DNA from: Lachnospiraceae bacterium
GTDB lineage: Bacteria; Bacillota; Clostridia; Lachnospirales; Lachnospiraceae
Length of the DNA stretch: 42,209 nt
Assembly (NCBI GenBank): GCA_024695605.1
Contig: JAILHW010000127.1
Coordinates: 1 to 42,209, forward strand
Direction of reading: 5' to 3'
Made by a program: the position numbers and the translations under genes. The notes beneath the pieces are model-generated. The model did not search any database. It was not told where the DNA came from and was given only the letters and a program-made list of their open reading frames with translations. This document shows positions 32,939-42,186 of this stretch, piece after piece (positions within the stretch are counted from its first letter, which is position 1; each line of letters opens with the position of its first letter).

Positions 32939-33862
32939 TTATTTTTTCATGAAGAAATACAAAAAAAGTAACAACCCCAAAGCGATACGATAAATTCCGA
33001 AGGGAATAAAGTTGTGCTTTTTGATATATTCCAGCAAAAATTTAATCACAAATATAGACACAATGTACGCAACAATGCATCCCACCAGAAGGATCACAGC
33101 CTCCTGCGGAGTAAATGCAAAGCCTGCGGAAACAAATTTCAAAACCTTCAATGCACTTGCTCCGAACATCACCGGGATCGCAAGGTAAAAGGTAAACTCC
33201 GCGGCAACCGATCTGGATACACCGATCAAAAGTGCTCCAAGGATCGTCGCGCCCGATCTGGAGGTGCCGGGAAATACCGCGGCCAACAGCTGGAATACGC
33301 CGATCAAAATCACCGTCAGATAATCCAGTCTTGCCATCTTTCTGACTCTCGGTTTCTTTCCCGCATTTCGCATTTCGATCACAATGAACAGAATACCGAA
33401 TACGATCAACGCGCCTGCTACGCAGGGAAAGTTGTACAGATGCGCATCGATCCAGTCATCAAACAAAAGTCCCACAATGGCTGCCGGAATGCAGGCGATC
33501 AGGATCTTTACCCAGAGCATTACGATATTGCCTTTCAGATAAATACCGCCGCCCTTTCTGCGCACCCGGTCCTCGTCGTCATAGTCATCGTAATCGTCGT
33601 AATCGTCATCCTCGTCATCGTCCCCGCTGACCTGCCGGATCCCGAAGGGCCAGAGCTTTTCCCAGAACAGGACCACAACCGCCAGGATCGCGCCCAGCTG
33701 GATCACGACCAGAAACAGATTCCAAAACTCCTCCCGGACATTCAGCTTGACAAATTCATCTAATATGATCATATGTCCGGTGCTGCTGATGGGAAGCCAT
33801 TCCGTCACGCCTTCCACAACGCCGAACAGGATTGCCTTTAAGATCTCCAAAAAAGTTTGCAT
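32939..33862 (-). CDS. uppP: Undecaprenyl-diphosphatase UppP with acidic insertion
   Basis: A multi-pass membrane enzyme (BacA/UppP family) that dephosphorylates undecaprenyl diphosphate to recycle the lipid carrier for peptidoglycan; overexpression gives bacitracin resistance. The 307-aa protein has the first catalytic motif EGVTEWLPISSTGH (residues 17-30) and the second PGTSRSGATI. Between them, after the second membrane segment, residues 81-98 are an insertion of 13 Asp, two Glu and three Tyr, followed by the basic RVRRKGG. Typical UppP is 265-280 aa and lacks it. The start has AGAGGAG upstream. Confidence 0.94.
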   Translation of the reverse strand: MQTFLEILKAILFGVVEGVTEWLPISSTGHMIILDEFVKLNVREEFWNLFLVVIQLGAILAVVVLFWEKLWPFGIRQVSGDDDEDDDYDDYDDYDDEDRVRRKGGGIYLKGNIVMLWVKILIACIPAAIVGLLFDDWIDAHLYNFPCVAGALIVFGILFIVIEMRNAGKKPRVRKMARLDYLTVILIGVFQLLAAVFPGTSRSGATILGALLIGVSRSVAAEFTFYLAIPVMFGASALKVLKFVSAGFAFTPQEAVILLVGCIVAYIVSIFVIKFLLEYIKKHNFIPFGIYRIALGLLLFLYFFMKK

Positions 33863-33880
33863 ATGCTAACTCCTCTTTTC

Positions 33881-34738
33881 CTACTTTGCAAGATACGCCA
33901 TCAGATCATCATAGCAGTCGGCTGCCTCCTGATAGCCCTGATCATAAAGGGCCTGCAGCTTTTTCTTATCCTTCTCCACCCGGTCCACCTCGGATTTGTA
34001 GGTGGGACGGATCAGAAACAGATTTCCCTTTGCATGCTCCCTCTCCAGGTAAGCGACAACCTTGTTGTAGCGGGTGTGCCGAAGCTGCAGATCCCGTACG
34101 ATCCTGGGGTACTTTCGGTAGCGAAGCTTCACTGCCGGCATCATCGCAAAGGGCTTTCTCTGGTATCCGATCTCCTTTGTCATCACCACCACATGCTTTT
34201 GATTCCCGTCATCGATGGAGCGTTTGATGGGAATGCTGTCTGCAATCCCGCCGTCCAGATAAGGTTTTCCGTTCAGCATCACGTTGCGGGAAACCAGCGG
34301 CATGGAAGCGGATGCCCTGATGACATCCATACTTTCCTTCAGATCATTGATCTTAATATACTCCGCCTTTCCGGTTTCCAGATTGGTGACCACTGCATAG
34401 GCATTGCCCTCATAGGCCGCCGCCGTATCAAAATCAAAGGGATTGAGTACATAGGGGATATCCGTATAGGCCATCTTCACATTGAACAGATCCCCTGTCT
34501 TTAGCAGCGGCCGGATGCCGCAGTAGTTTGGATCATCCATATAATCCAGCGTAACTGCCAGGGCCCGTCCCCGCTGCCGCGAGATATAGCTGCACAGGTT
34601 GCAGGCTCCCATGGACACCCCGTAGCAGTTTTGAAACCACATACCTTTGTCTATGAAGAAATCCAGCACCCCCGCGGTGTAGACTCCCTTCATTCCGCCG
34701 CCTTCAAGCACGAGTCCGGCATTGATCATATCAGCCAT
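33881..34738 (-). CDS. Patatin-like phospholipase family protein
   Basis: A 285-aa patatin-type serine lipase/acyl hydrolase. The oxyanion glycine loop is LEGGGMKGVYTAG, the nucleophile elbow is GVSMG (GxSxG), and the partner aspartate is in YLDGGIADSIP (DGG). No signal peptide is present, so it is cytosolic or membrane-associated. I chose the ATG ending at 34738 (MADMINAGLVLEGGG), with GAGGTGA five bases upstream. Close relatives (YjjU type) are widespread in gut Firmicutes; the substrate is unknown. Confidence 0.9.
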   Translation of the reverse strand: MADMINAGLVLEGGGMKGVYTAGVLDFFIDKGMWFQNCYGVSMGACNLCSYISRQRGRALAVTLDYMDDPNYCGIRPLLKTGDLFNVKMAYTDIPYVLNPFDFDTAAAYEGNAYAVVTNLETGKAEYIKINDLKESMDVIRASASMPLVSRNVMLNGKPYLDGGIADSIPIKRSIDDGNQKHVVVMTKEIGYQRKPFAMMPAVKLRYRKYPRIVRDLQLRHTRYNKVVAYLEREHAKGNLFLIRPTYKSEVDRVEKDKKKLQALYDQGYQEAADCYDDLMAYLAK

Positions 34739-34756
34739 TTTTCTCACCTCTGTTTT

Positions 34757-35941
34757 TTAAAAGTAATTCGCAGCTAACTTTTCAAACTGCGGGATGGAAC
34801 GCTTTACGGTATCGTTGGACACGCAGTAAGCGATCCTAAAGAACCCTTCCACGCCGAAGGAATTGCTCGGTACCAGAACCAGTTGATACTCCAGCGCCTT
34901 TTGGCAGAATTCCACTGCATCGGGAATGGGACTCTTGGGGAACATATAAAAGGTGCCGCCGGGCTTTACAATGGAAAAGCCCATCCGTGTCAGCTCCGTA
35001 TAAAGCAGCTCGCTGTTTTTTTCATAAACCGAAAGATCTGCAGTCTCTCCCAAAACCTTCGCCACCGTCAGCTGGATCAGGGAGGCCGGGCAGTTATGTC
35101 CGATCCCGCGGGAGATCTGGGTGCACATATGGATAATGGTCTCGGCATCCTTGCAGGCCGGATTGACCGCTACATAGCCGATACGCTCTCCCGGAAGAGA
35201 GATGGATTTGCTGAAGGAATAGCACATCAGCGTATTCTCATAATAGGAAGAAATGCAGGGTGCATCCACGCCGGAGAATACGATCTCCCGGTAAGGCTCA
35301 TCAGAGATCAGGTAGATCTCATGGCCGAATTTCTTTTGCGCATCATGCAGAAGATCTGCCAGCTTTTGAATGGTCTGCGTGGAATATACGATACCGGAGG
35401 GATTATTGGGCGAGTTGATCAGGATGGCCGCCGTCTTTTCGCTGAGCATCTGCTCAAAGGCGTCAAAGTTGATCTGAAAGCTCTCCGTATCCGCAGGTAC
35501 CACCTTCAGGATCGCTCCTGTAGCGTGCACGTAAGGGCCATACTCCGGAAAGTAAGGTGCGAAGGTAATGATCTCCTCCCCCGGGCAGACCACTGCGCGA
35601 AAGGCATGGGCCAGGGCGCCTGCCGCTCCGGATGCCATAAAGACATGCTCTGCGCGGTAGGGAATGTCATAGGTCTTTGCCAGATATGCTGCCACACTTT
35701 CGCGGACAGAATAGATTCCGTGTCCCTCGCTGTAGCCGTGCAGCGCCAGCGGCTGCGTGTTCCGGATCAGATCGATCATGGTCTCATTGACTACCGCAGG
35801 TGCCGGAACCGAAGGGTTGCCGAGGCTGTAGTTGAAAATGTTCTCGTGTCCGATCTTTTCTCCCATGGCATACGCTGCCGCGTTCATCTCACGGATCACT
35901 GATTTTTGTCCCAACATACTTTTGAAATGTTCAGATATCAT
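34757..35941 (-). CDS. PLP-dependent aminotransferase, class I/II
   Basis: A 394-aa fold-type I aminotransferase. It has the cofactor-binding HVFMASGAAGALAHAFRA region, the NNPSGIVYS block, SDEPYREIVF, and the PLP lysine in CYSFSKSISLPGERIGYVAV. It resembles aspartate/aromatic aminotransferases, and the substrate cannot be fixed from sequence. The ribosome site is AAAGGAGAG. It is 18 bp upstream of the patatin gene and about 68 bp from the SGNH gene. Confidence 0.9.
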   Translation of the reverse strand: MISEHFKSMLGQKSVIREMNAAAYAMGEKIGHENIFNYSLGNPSVPAPAVVNETMIDLIRNTQPLALHGYSEGHGIYSVRESVAAYLAKTYDIPYRAEHVFMASGAAGALAHAFRAVVCPGEEIITFAPYFPEYGPYVHATGAILKVVPADTESFQINFDAFEQMLSEKTAAILINSPNNPSGIVYSTQTIQKLADLLHDAQKKFGHEIYLISDEPYREIVFSGVDAPCISSYYENTLMCYSFSKSISLPGERIGYVAVNPACKDAETIIHMCTQISRGIGHNCPASLIQLTVAKVLGETADLSVYEKNSELLYTELTRMGFSIVKPGGTFYMFPKSPIPDAVEFCQKALEYQLVLVPSNSFGVEGFFRIAYCVSNDTVKRSIPQFEKLAANYF

Positions 35942-36009
35942 AGTCGCTCTCCTTTATGCCCCTTTGGGTATTTATATCTTTTAGGTAATTTCTACCCATT
36001 CTTTGTTTG

Positions 36010-36954
36010 TTACTGCTGCCTCTCCAGGTATCCCCGGATGTCCTGTGCCAGTTGTTTTGTTCTAACATATACACCCGCATCCGTCAAGTGGGCGTGGGTA
36101 TCATAAAAATAGGAAGTATCATAACGGTACGCCGTAAAATCCGAGATCACCTCTGCATCCAGCGCCTGCCAAAGCTCCTCTTCCATCTGCTTATAATCCT
36201 CTGCCGAAGGTACCTCTTCCCAAAGCGGGATGGGATAGGCGGCGATCACCATCTGTGCGCCCTTGCCGCGCAGCTTTTGACAGATGTCATTTAGCCTCTT
36301 TGCACTTTCCGCATTGATATGATTGACGGTGGCCGGCGTAAAATCAATTCCTTCCTCGGATACCGGCCTGGGATAGTAGTTATCCCCCCGCTCGTTAAAG
36401 GCGCTTCTTCGGTAGCTGTTCGTAAGCTCCCCGTTTCCGGTCCCCGAGCGCCAGAAGGTCAGGCACTTTCCCAGATAGGTGGGATAGGCCCTGATCATAT
36501 CAGGCCAGTCCTTTGCGCGGATCAGCGGATAGAGCTCAAAGTGATCCTCAATGGTGATCCATGCAAGCTCCGGGTTTTTGATGGCATCCGCATCATCATA
36601 ATTGGTTTCGGAAAACACATACAGATCTCCGGGATGCACATCCAGAAGCGCTGCCCGTTCGTTAAAGCAGTTGCCTGTTCCGCCGTGCAGCCCCATATTG
36701 ATCACGGGCCGTCCCAGCTCCTGCTCCAAAAGCTCCGAATTGATCCCGAAGGCCAGATTGGAATTGCCGATCAGCACGATCCGCTCCCCCGGCGTCTCCT
36801 TGAGCCTTTTCACCTTATCCACCATTGCTGCCTGATAGTTGCCTTCATACTGCGGCATTACCAGACCAAAGCAAAAGAGAAACAGGATCATAAGCATCCC
36901 TATGCAGTTGCAGATAAAAAGCAGGATCTCTTTTCGTTTCTGCAAATCCTTCAT
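36010..36954 (-). CDS. SGNH-hydrolase-like membrane protein (DltD/AlgX-like partner)
   Basis: A 314-aa protein with one N-terminal membrane segment (about residues 11-32) and an extracellular SGNH-like domain. The nucleophile block is LIGNSNLAFGINSE, with NMGLHGGTGN as the glycine/asparagine block and DTHAHLTDAGVY as the late Asp-His pair. It is 12 bp downstream of an MBOAT acyltransferase gene, the standard pairing for O-acetylation of surface polysaccharide or for D-alanylation. No other dlt gene is present. The GGAGG ribosome site abuts the ATG, so a TTG three codons later, with better spacing, could be the true start. Confidence 0.85.
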   Translation of the reverse strand: MKDLQKRKEILLFICNCIGMLMILFLFCFGLVMPQYEGNYQAAMVDKVKRLKETPGERIVLIGNSNLAFGINSELLEQELGRPVINMGLHGGTGNCFNERAALLDVHPGDLYVFSETNYDDADAIKNPELAWITIEDHFELYPLIRAKDWPDMIRAYPTYLGKCLTFWRSGTGNGELTNSYRRSAFNERGDNYYPRPVSEEGIDFTPATVNHINAESAKRLNDICQKLRGKGAQMVIAAYPIPLWEEVPSAEDYKQMEEELWQALDAEVISDFTAYRYDTSYFYDTHAHLTDAGVYVRTKQLAQDIRGYLERQQ

Positions 36955-36966
36955 CCTCCGCTTCTG

Positions 36967-38493
36967 TCAGAACTGGAAGTAGATAAATTCCGTCTGCGTA
37001 TAATCATGTCCGTAGATCCCAAAGAGCAGGATCCAGAGCAAAAGTCCCAGATATACACACCAGCGCACCACCTTGGGCTTTGCCAGCACAAAGGCCTTCA
37101 TATCCCTGCCCGGCTTTTCATACAGATCCACCAAAAGAAGCAGCAGGATCGCTCCCACAAAGAAAACAAGCGCCACCGGATCCAGATTCCCCAAAGCTGC
37201 CAGATGCCTAAAGGAGGATGCGATCTGCCCAAGTCCGGGATTGGCCTTGGACTGGCGCAGGATCCCGACCACCTGAGACATGGTCTCTGAACGGAAGATC
37301 AAAAAGCCGAAGGTGATCAGAAGATAGGTAAAGATCCCTCTGGCGATGGCCCACAGCATTTCGCCGATCTGCCCGCCCTTTTTTGTTTCGGTTTCCTGAT
37401 CCGCAGTCTCAGCTTTTTTACCGGCGTCCTTTTTTCTGACACCGATACCCAAAAGCTCCTCGATCACCATGTAGGCCCCGTGCAGCGCACCCCAGATCAC
37501 ATAGTTCCAGCGGGCACCGTGCCACAGACCACTGACCAGAAAGATCACCATGGTATTTAAAAGCTTTCGCGCCCTGCCCTTTCTGTTGCCGCCCAGGGGA
37601 ATGTAGAGATAGTCCCGAAACCAGCCCGTCAGAGAGATATGCCATCTGCTCCAGTGTCCGTGAATGCTGGTCGTCAAAAAAGGCTGCCGGAAGTTATCCA
37701 TCAGCCGAAAGCCCAGAACCCCTGCGCTTCCGATGGCCAGATAGGAATAGCCCGCAAAATCACAATAGATCTGAATGCAGAACAGCGCCGTGGCCAGAAA
37801 CAGCTCCACTCCGTTATAGGCCAGATACTCGCCATACACGGCGGTAATGATCAGCGACAGTCTGTCTGCGATCACCATCTTCATAAACAGACCCCAAAGC
37901 ATCATCAAAAGCCCGCGTTTTACCCGGGTCACCTCAAAGGTGTGCGCCTCATAAAACTGCGGCAGAAGATTTCTGCTGCGTTCAATGGGTCCCGCTACAA
38001 GCTGGGGAAAGAAGGAAACAAAAAGTGCGTAGAAAAACAGATTTCTCTCCGCCCGGATCTTTCCGAAATAGACATCCAGGGAATATCCCAGTGCCTGAAA
38101 GATATAAAAGGAGATCCCCACCGGCAAAAGAATATCCGGGATCGTGACCGCTTTCTTTCCCAAAAGACCTAAGAGAAAATTCACGTTCTGTCCCAGAAAT
38201 CCCAGATACTTAAACCAGGCAAGCGCCCCCAGATTCAAAAAAAGAGAGGCGAGCATAGCCGCCTTAGCCCCTTTTTGATTTCCCTTGGTTCTGCAGCTTT
38301 CCACGACCAGCGCCGACAGGTAGGTGACCAGGATCGATGCGGCCAGCAAAAGCCCGTAGGCCTTATTCCAGCTCATGTAGAAAAAGAAGCTGGCGGCCAA
38401 AAGCCAGTAGTTTTTCAGCTTCTTCGGAAGCAGAAAATAGACCACCGCCACGATCGGAAAGTACAGCAGATACTCAACCGAATTAAAGATCAT
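36967..38493 (-). CDS. MBOAT family O-acyltransferase (AlgI/DltB-like)
   Basis: A 508-aa polytopic membrane acyltransferase. Family blocks in order are IFNSVEYLLYFPIVAVVYFL at the N-terminus, QLVAGPIERSRNLLPQF, CDFAGYSYLAIGSAGVLGF, WSRWHISLTGWFRDYLYIPL and the catalytic-histidine block SGLWHGARWNYVIWGALHG. It closely follows the AlgI pattern, which acetylates extracellular polysaccharide. A Lys/Glu-rich loop at about residues 355-375 is hydrophilic. It is adjacent to the SGNH partner gene downstream. Confidence 0.94.
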   Translation of the reverse strand: MIFNSVEYLLYFPIVAVVYFLLPKKLKNYWLLAASFFFYMSWNKAYGLLLAASILVTYLSALVVESCRTKGNQKGAKAAMLASLFLNLGALAWFKYLGFLGQNVNFLLGLLGKKAVTIPDILLPVGISFYIFQALGYSLDVYFGKIRAERNLFFYALFVSFFPQLVAGPIERSRNLLPQFYEAHTFEVTRVKRGLLMMLWGLFMKMVIADRLSLIITAVYGEYLAYNGVELFLATALFCIQIYCDFAGYSYLAIGSAGVLGFRLMDNFRQPFLTTSIHGHWSRWHISLTGWFRDYLYIPLGGNRKGRARKLLNTMVIFLVSGLWHGARWNYVIWGALHGAYMVIEELLGIGVRKKDAGKKAETADQETETKKGGQIGEMLWAIARGIFTYLLITFGFLIFRSETMSQVVGILRQSKANPGLGQIASSFRHLAALGNLDPVALVFFVGAILLLLLVDLYEKPGRDMKAFVLAKPKVVRWCVYLGLLLWILLFGIYGHDYTQTEFIYFQF

Positions 38494-38509
38494 ACGACTT
38501 CACACTGCC

Positions 38510-40192
38510 TTACGAGAAGGCCCTTCTTTCAAACTCCTCTTTTTTCAGCGGCATGGCATACAAAAAGCCCTGGGCCATATCGCAGCCGCTCTGCGTCAGA
38601 AAATCTCTCTGCTCCACGGTCTCCACGCCCTCTGCCAATACCTTGATCCCAAGCTCTTTTGCCATACGGATCAGATTGCGGACCATGATGTTGCCTTTCT
38701 CTGTCTGCTCCCAGATAAAGCCCTGGTCCAGCTTGATCACATCCACATCCATCTTATGGAGCATGGTCAGGGAAGAATAGCCCGACCCGAAATCATCGAT
38801 GGCCGTGGAAAAGCCCTTCTCCTGCAGCCGTGTCAGCACTGAGATCATGGTCTGATACTCTTCATAATCAACGGTCTCGGTCACCTCGATCTCGATCCAC
38901 TTCGGATCCACCTGATACTCCTGCAATACCTTGCATACCTCATCTACGAAATCCGCCTCCCGCAGGTGCCAGCGGGACATATTGATGGAGATGACAAGGG
39001 GCGTCAGTCCCTTGGCGATCCATGTCGATATCATTTCACAGGTCTGGCGCAGCATTTCAAAATCCAGCCTGCAGATGGCACCGTCCTTTTCCAGCATCGG
39101 GACAAACCGTCCGGGCAGAAGAACCTCACCCTTTCGCTCCCATCTGGCCAGAGCCTCCGCGCCGCAGAGCCTGCCGTTGGAAAGATCCACCTTCGGCTGA
39201 TAGTAGGCCCGAAACTGTCCCTCCTCCAGCGCCTTGTTAAAGTCCAGGGAAACCTTTTTCTCATACAATACTTCCTGGGACATCTCCTGGGAATAGTACA
39301 CTCTCGTTCTGCCCTTGCCTTCTCTGCAGATCTGCTGGGCAACGGAAATATTGAGCATGACCTCTCCGGGATGGATCTGTGCTCTGTCGATCTCATAAAT
39401 ACCTACCCTTGCAGGCAGGGAAACGGTGCGGACACCGCTGTGTACCGCCACATCCACGGTCAGCGCATCCAGCCCGTCCAAAAACGTTTCCAGATTCTGT
39501 TTTTTCACCAGCGCCACATAGTTATCGCCGCCAAGCCTTGCCAGAACCTCACCGTTTTTCATCAGCGCCGCTGCCTTACCGGCATACTGGCACATGACCT
39601 CGTCGCCGCTCTGATAATTCACCAGCTTGTTGATATACTGGAAATTGCGGATATTGAAAAAGCAGGCTGCATAGTCCATGATCACGCCGCGCTCGATCAG
39701 CTCCGCCATCCGGCGAAGATACTCCGCAACATTGGGCAGTCCAGTTCCCTGATCGATCTCCATCGACATCCGGAGCATGGAAGAGATCCGTGCCCGTCCC
39801 ATAAACAGATACAGCATCCGGGCGATCATGGCGATCCAGAAATCCTCTTCCTCGGAAATCGTGGCGTTGTCCTTTTTGTAAAACTCAATGATCAGCTCCC
39901 CGCCTTCCTCCGTGATAAACCGCTGCACATAAGGATGAAAGACATCCACGACCCCGCCGGAAAACAGCATCCTTCTTCCGCTCAGTCCGTTTGGATACAG
40001 CTTGTTAGCCGGACTGTCCAGTGTCAGTTCCACCTTTCCGATGCCAAGCTGCGGGCAGATCACCGCCAGCGCCTCAGATACCTGCTCCAGCATGACCTCG
40101 ATCCTGGCCGGGACCTTACTCATCCGGTCTATAAAATTCAAAAAGCCCTGCTCTCTTTGGGAAAGCTGCTCAAAAAACATTCCCTTCTCCAT
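38510..40192 (-). CDS. c-di-GMP phosphodiesterase with degenerate GGDEF and EAL
   Basis: A 560-aa cytosolic signalling protein. Residues about 1-140 are an unrecognised, possibly sensory, domain. Residues about 145-300 are a GGDEF domain whose active-site motif reads GGDNY (RLGGDNYVALV), so it should not synthesise c-di-GMP and may bind GTP as a regulator. Residues about 310-555 are an EAL domain with its catalytic residues kept: AEALARW, SINMSRW, EVTET, DDFGSGYSSL, KLDQ and EGVET. It should therefore hydrolyse c-di-GMP. It begins one base after the cyclase gene's stop, with AAGGA inside that gene. Confidence 0.93.
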   Translation of the reverse strand: MEKGMFFEQLSQREQGFLNFIDRMSKVPARIEVMLEQVSEALAVICPQLGIGKVELTLDSPANKLYPNGLSGRRMLFSGGVVDVFHPYVQRFITEEGGELIIEFYKKDNATISEEEDFWIAMIARMLYLFMGRARISSMLRMSMEIDQGTGLPNVAEYLRRMAELIERGVIMDYAACFFNIRNFQYINKLVNYQSGDEVMCQYAGKAAALMKNGEVLARLGGDNYVALVKKQNLETFLDGLDALTVDVAVHSGVRTVSLPARVGIYEIDRAQIHPGEVMLNISVAQQICREGKGRTRVYYSQEMSQEVLYEKKVSLDFNKALEEGQFRAYYQPKVDLSNGRLCGAEALARWERKGEVLLPGRFVPMLEKDGAICRLDFEMLRQTCEMISTWIAKGLTPLVISINMSRWHLREADFVDEVCKVLQEYQVDPKWIEIEVTETVDYEEYQTMISVLTRLQEKGFSTAIDDFGSGYSSLTMLHKMDVDVIKLDQGFIWEQTEKGNIMVRNLIRMAKELGIKVLAEGVETVEQRDFLTQSGCDMAQGFLYAMPLKKEEFERRAFS

Positions 40193-40193
40193 A

Positions 40194-41717
40194 TCAGTGT
40201 CCTTCCTTACCCTTGGAAAAAAGCGCTCGCTGCTCGTCTACATCCGAAAACGTTCCATCCGGCAAAAGTACCCGTCCATCCGTCACAACGATCCGGTTTC
40301 TGCCGTTTTCCTTACCTTCATACAGTGCATTGTCCGCTTCCTTGATCACTTCATCCAGACTCTTGTTCCAGATCCTGCCGTTGACACCAACGGACATGGT
40401 CACATTGAAGGGTTCAAACTCCTCATATTCAAATTTGTAGCTTCTGATCTGCCAGAGGATCTCATTGAGCGTCTGCAGGATATCATCCACATGCCCCGGG
40501 AATACCATCAGAAATTCCTCTCCGCCCCATCTGGCTACGATACCGTTTTCCTTCATGCCGTTTAGCAAAAATTCGGAAACCTTCTTTAACACGATATCGC
40601 CGCATTCGTGTCCGTAGGTATCGTTGACGCTTTTAAAGAAATCGATATCCCCGATACAGACAGTGATCTGGGTCTTCTTATCCCGTTGGCAAAGGTCCAT
40701 CATCTTCGCCAGCTTTTCATTGCAGGCACGGCGGTTCAAAAGTCCGGTCAACGGATCGGTCGTGACCTTTTTCTCCAGGGCCATGCTGACCTCAACGGCA
40801 TCCCGCCCCATGTCTCCGATCTCATCCTTTCTCTGGCTCACCGTGACCGGCAGCTGCATTTCAAAGCTGCCCTTGGCCAGAGCACTTAAGTATTTGCGGA
40901 TCGCATGCAGGGCCGAAATGATATGAGAGCTTGCCGTGATACAAAACAGCAGAGTAAACAAAATTGCCACCGCCGAGATCACACCCGCCTTCATAATTGC
41001 CGTTTTCGTAATCTCATGCACCTCCGTAGCCGGCTTCCCAGCGAAGATCATCCCCACGACTCCGCCTCCGGGATTGAGGATCGGAATATAATATCCATAG
41101 TAGTTGCGTCCCGCGATCACCAGATCCTTGGTAAAGTATTTCCGGTTCCGCTGCAGCACCCAGTAATTTGTCCGCTCATCCTCCGTCGTTCCAACGATCC
41201 TGTTCCCGCTGTCATCCTCTATGGTCGTCAGCACTCTCGTATCCCCGTAGCAAAGGGTCATATCCAGATCATAGGACTTCTTCAGGGCGTCTATGATCTC
41301 ATAATTGCCCGTCAGCAGCGCATCCCCCTTATAGAGTCTGTCCGCTCTCATCTCATAGCTGCCCGGAGCAATAAGGGAGTAGGTGTTATACAGGGAATTG
41401 GCTGCCACGTCCAGGGTCTCTGCCAGCTCGTTTTCAATGCTCGAATTCAGGATCCGGAGCATACTCAGGGTCAGAATCAGTCCCAGCACCAGAACGGGCC
41501 CTACGGACAGACCGATGATCACACTCTGGATGCTTCTCTTGCTTGCCAAGATCGTGTCACTCTGTTCTTTCGCTTTCCCGGCACTTTTTTCCTTCTTGTC
41601 GTCTTCTTTATCCTCCAGATCCGCCAGCTGCAGCTCGACGATCTCTATCTCTTCTGCCCCATCCTCTGCGGATCCGATCTCTTCTCTGTTTCTGCTTTCC
41701 GTTTTCTCTTCCTTCAT
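40194..41717 (-). CDS. Diguanylate cyclase with Cache sensor domain
   Basis: A 507-aa membrane receptor cyclase. The first 60 residues are cytosolic and acidic. A membrane segment (about residues 66-90) leads to an extracellular single-Cache-type sensor (about residues 92-235, with YYGYYIPILNPGGGVVGMIF), followed by a second membrane segment (about 242-265), a HAMP region and a GGDEF domain (about 325-485). The active site is intact: TTDPLTGLLNRRA and RWGGEEFLM. No RxxD inhibitory site precedes it. I preferred the second ATG (41717) because AAGG lies seven bases before it. Paired with the EAL gene, it makes an opposed c-di-GMP module. Confidence 0.92.
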   Translation of the reverse strand: MKEEKTESRNREEIGSAEDGAEEIEIVELQLADLEDKEDDKKEKSAGKAKEQSDTILASKRSIQSVIIGLSVGPVLVLGLILTLSMLRILNSSIENELAETLDVAANSLYNTYSLIAPGSYEMRADRLYKGDALLTGNYEIIDALKKSYDLDMTLCYGDTRVLTTIEDDSGNRIVGTTEDERTNYWVLQRNRKYFTKDLVIAGRNYYGYYIPILNPGGGVVGMIFAGKPATEVHEITKTAIMKAGVISAVAILFTLLFCITASSHIISALHAIRKYLSALAKGSFEMQLPVTVSQRKDEIGDMGRDAVEVSMALEKKVTTDPLTGLLNRRACNEKLAKMMDLCQRDKKTQITVCIGDIDFFKSVNDTYGHECGDIVLKKVSEFLLNGMKENGIVARWGGEEFLMVFPGHVDDILQTLNEILWQIRSYKFEYEEFEPFNVTMSVGVNGRIWNKSLDEVIKEADNALYEGKENGRNRIVVTDGRVLLPDGTFSDVDEQRALFSKGKEGH

Positions 41718-41782
41718 ACCCATACCTTCTGCAAAAAAGTCCCTCTTCCCATGACTTTCTCGGCTTATGTGTTCTACCTTTT

Positions 41783-41811
41783 ACTTTACTATTTTTCATT
41801 AGAAAAAACAA
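41783..41811 (-). promoter_or_regulatory. Possible promoter of the cyclase/EAL pair
   Basis: On the minus strand TTGTTT (41806-41811) and TAAAGT (41783-41788) are 17 bp apart. The -35 lies inside the 3' end of the GIY-YIG gene. The boxes are imperfect. Confidence 0.4.
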
Positions 41812-42172
41812 TCCGAAACTCAGAAAGTTTCTTCCCCGAAAGCGGCTTCGCCGGCGCCTGCTGAAAGAGCTCGGAAAGCATCCCCCGTATGCATTTGGGG
41901 TCCCGGACCAGCTCCTCCTTTTGCGACTTGGAAAGGCGCTTTAGCCTGTATTCATATTTGGCAGCTATGCGAAGATCCTCCACCTCAAAGGCCGCCTCTA
42001 TACCGGTCACCGGATGCGACCTGGTGTATTTGGCACCCTGCCCTTCCTTTGCAAGATGCTCCGAAAGGCGTCTTGCAAGATCCGTCGTGATGCCCGTATA
42101 AAGGCTTTGGTCCTTGCACCGCAGGACATAGACATAAGCTTTGTTTTTGTTTTTTTCTTCTTTTGCTTGCAT
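41789..42172 (-). CDS. GIY-YIG nuclease superfamily protein (UPF0213-like)
   Basis: A 127-aa protein with a single GIY-YIG domain: [20 protein letters not shown] (the motif appears as VYV and YTG), the catalytic-type arginine in DLARRLSEH, and the conserved [16 protein letters not shown] block. It matches the YhbQ/UPF0213 family of small stand-alone proteins; their role is poorly known and nuclease activity is weak or unproven. The C-terminal 25 residues are basic. The upstream region has a TATAAT (42181-42186) only eight bases from the ATG and no clear ribosome site, so the mRNA may be leaderless. Confidence 0.88.
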   Translation of the reverse strand: MQAKEEKNKNKAYVYVLRCKDQSLYTGITTDLARRLSEHLAKEGQGAKYTRSHPVTGIEAAFEVEDLRIAAKYEYRLKRLSKSQKEELVRDPKCIRGMLSELFQQAPAKPLSGKKLSEFRIVFSNEK

Positions 42173-42180
42173 TTCTTACT

Positions 42181-42186
42181 ATTATA
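42181..42186 (-). promoter_or_regulatory. Possible -10 box of the GIY-YIG gene
   Basis: A perfect TATAAT on the minus strand, eight bases before the start codon. No good -35 is visible (GTTACG, 16 bp away, is poor). If used, transcription would start at or within a few bases of the ATG. Confidence 0.4.
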
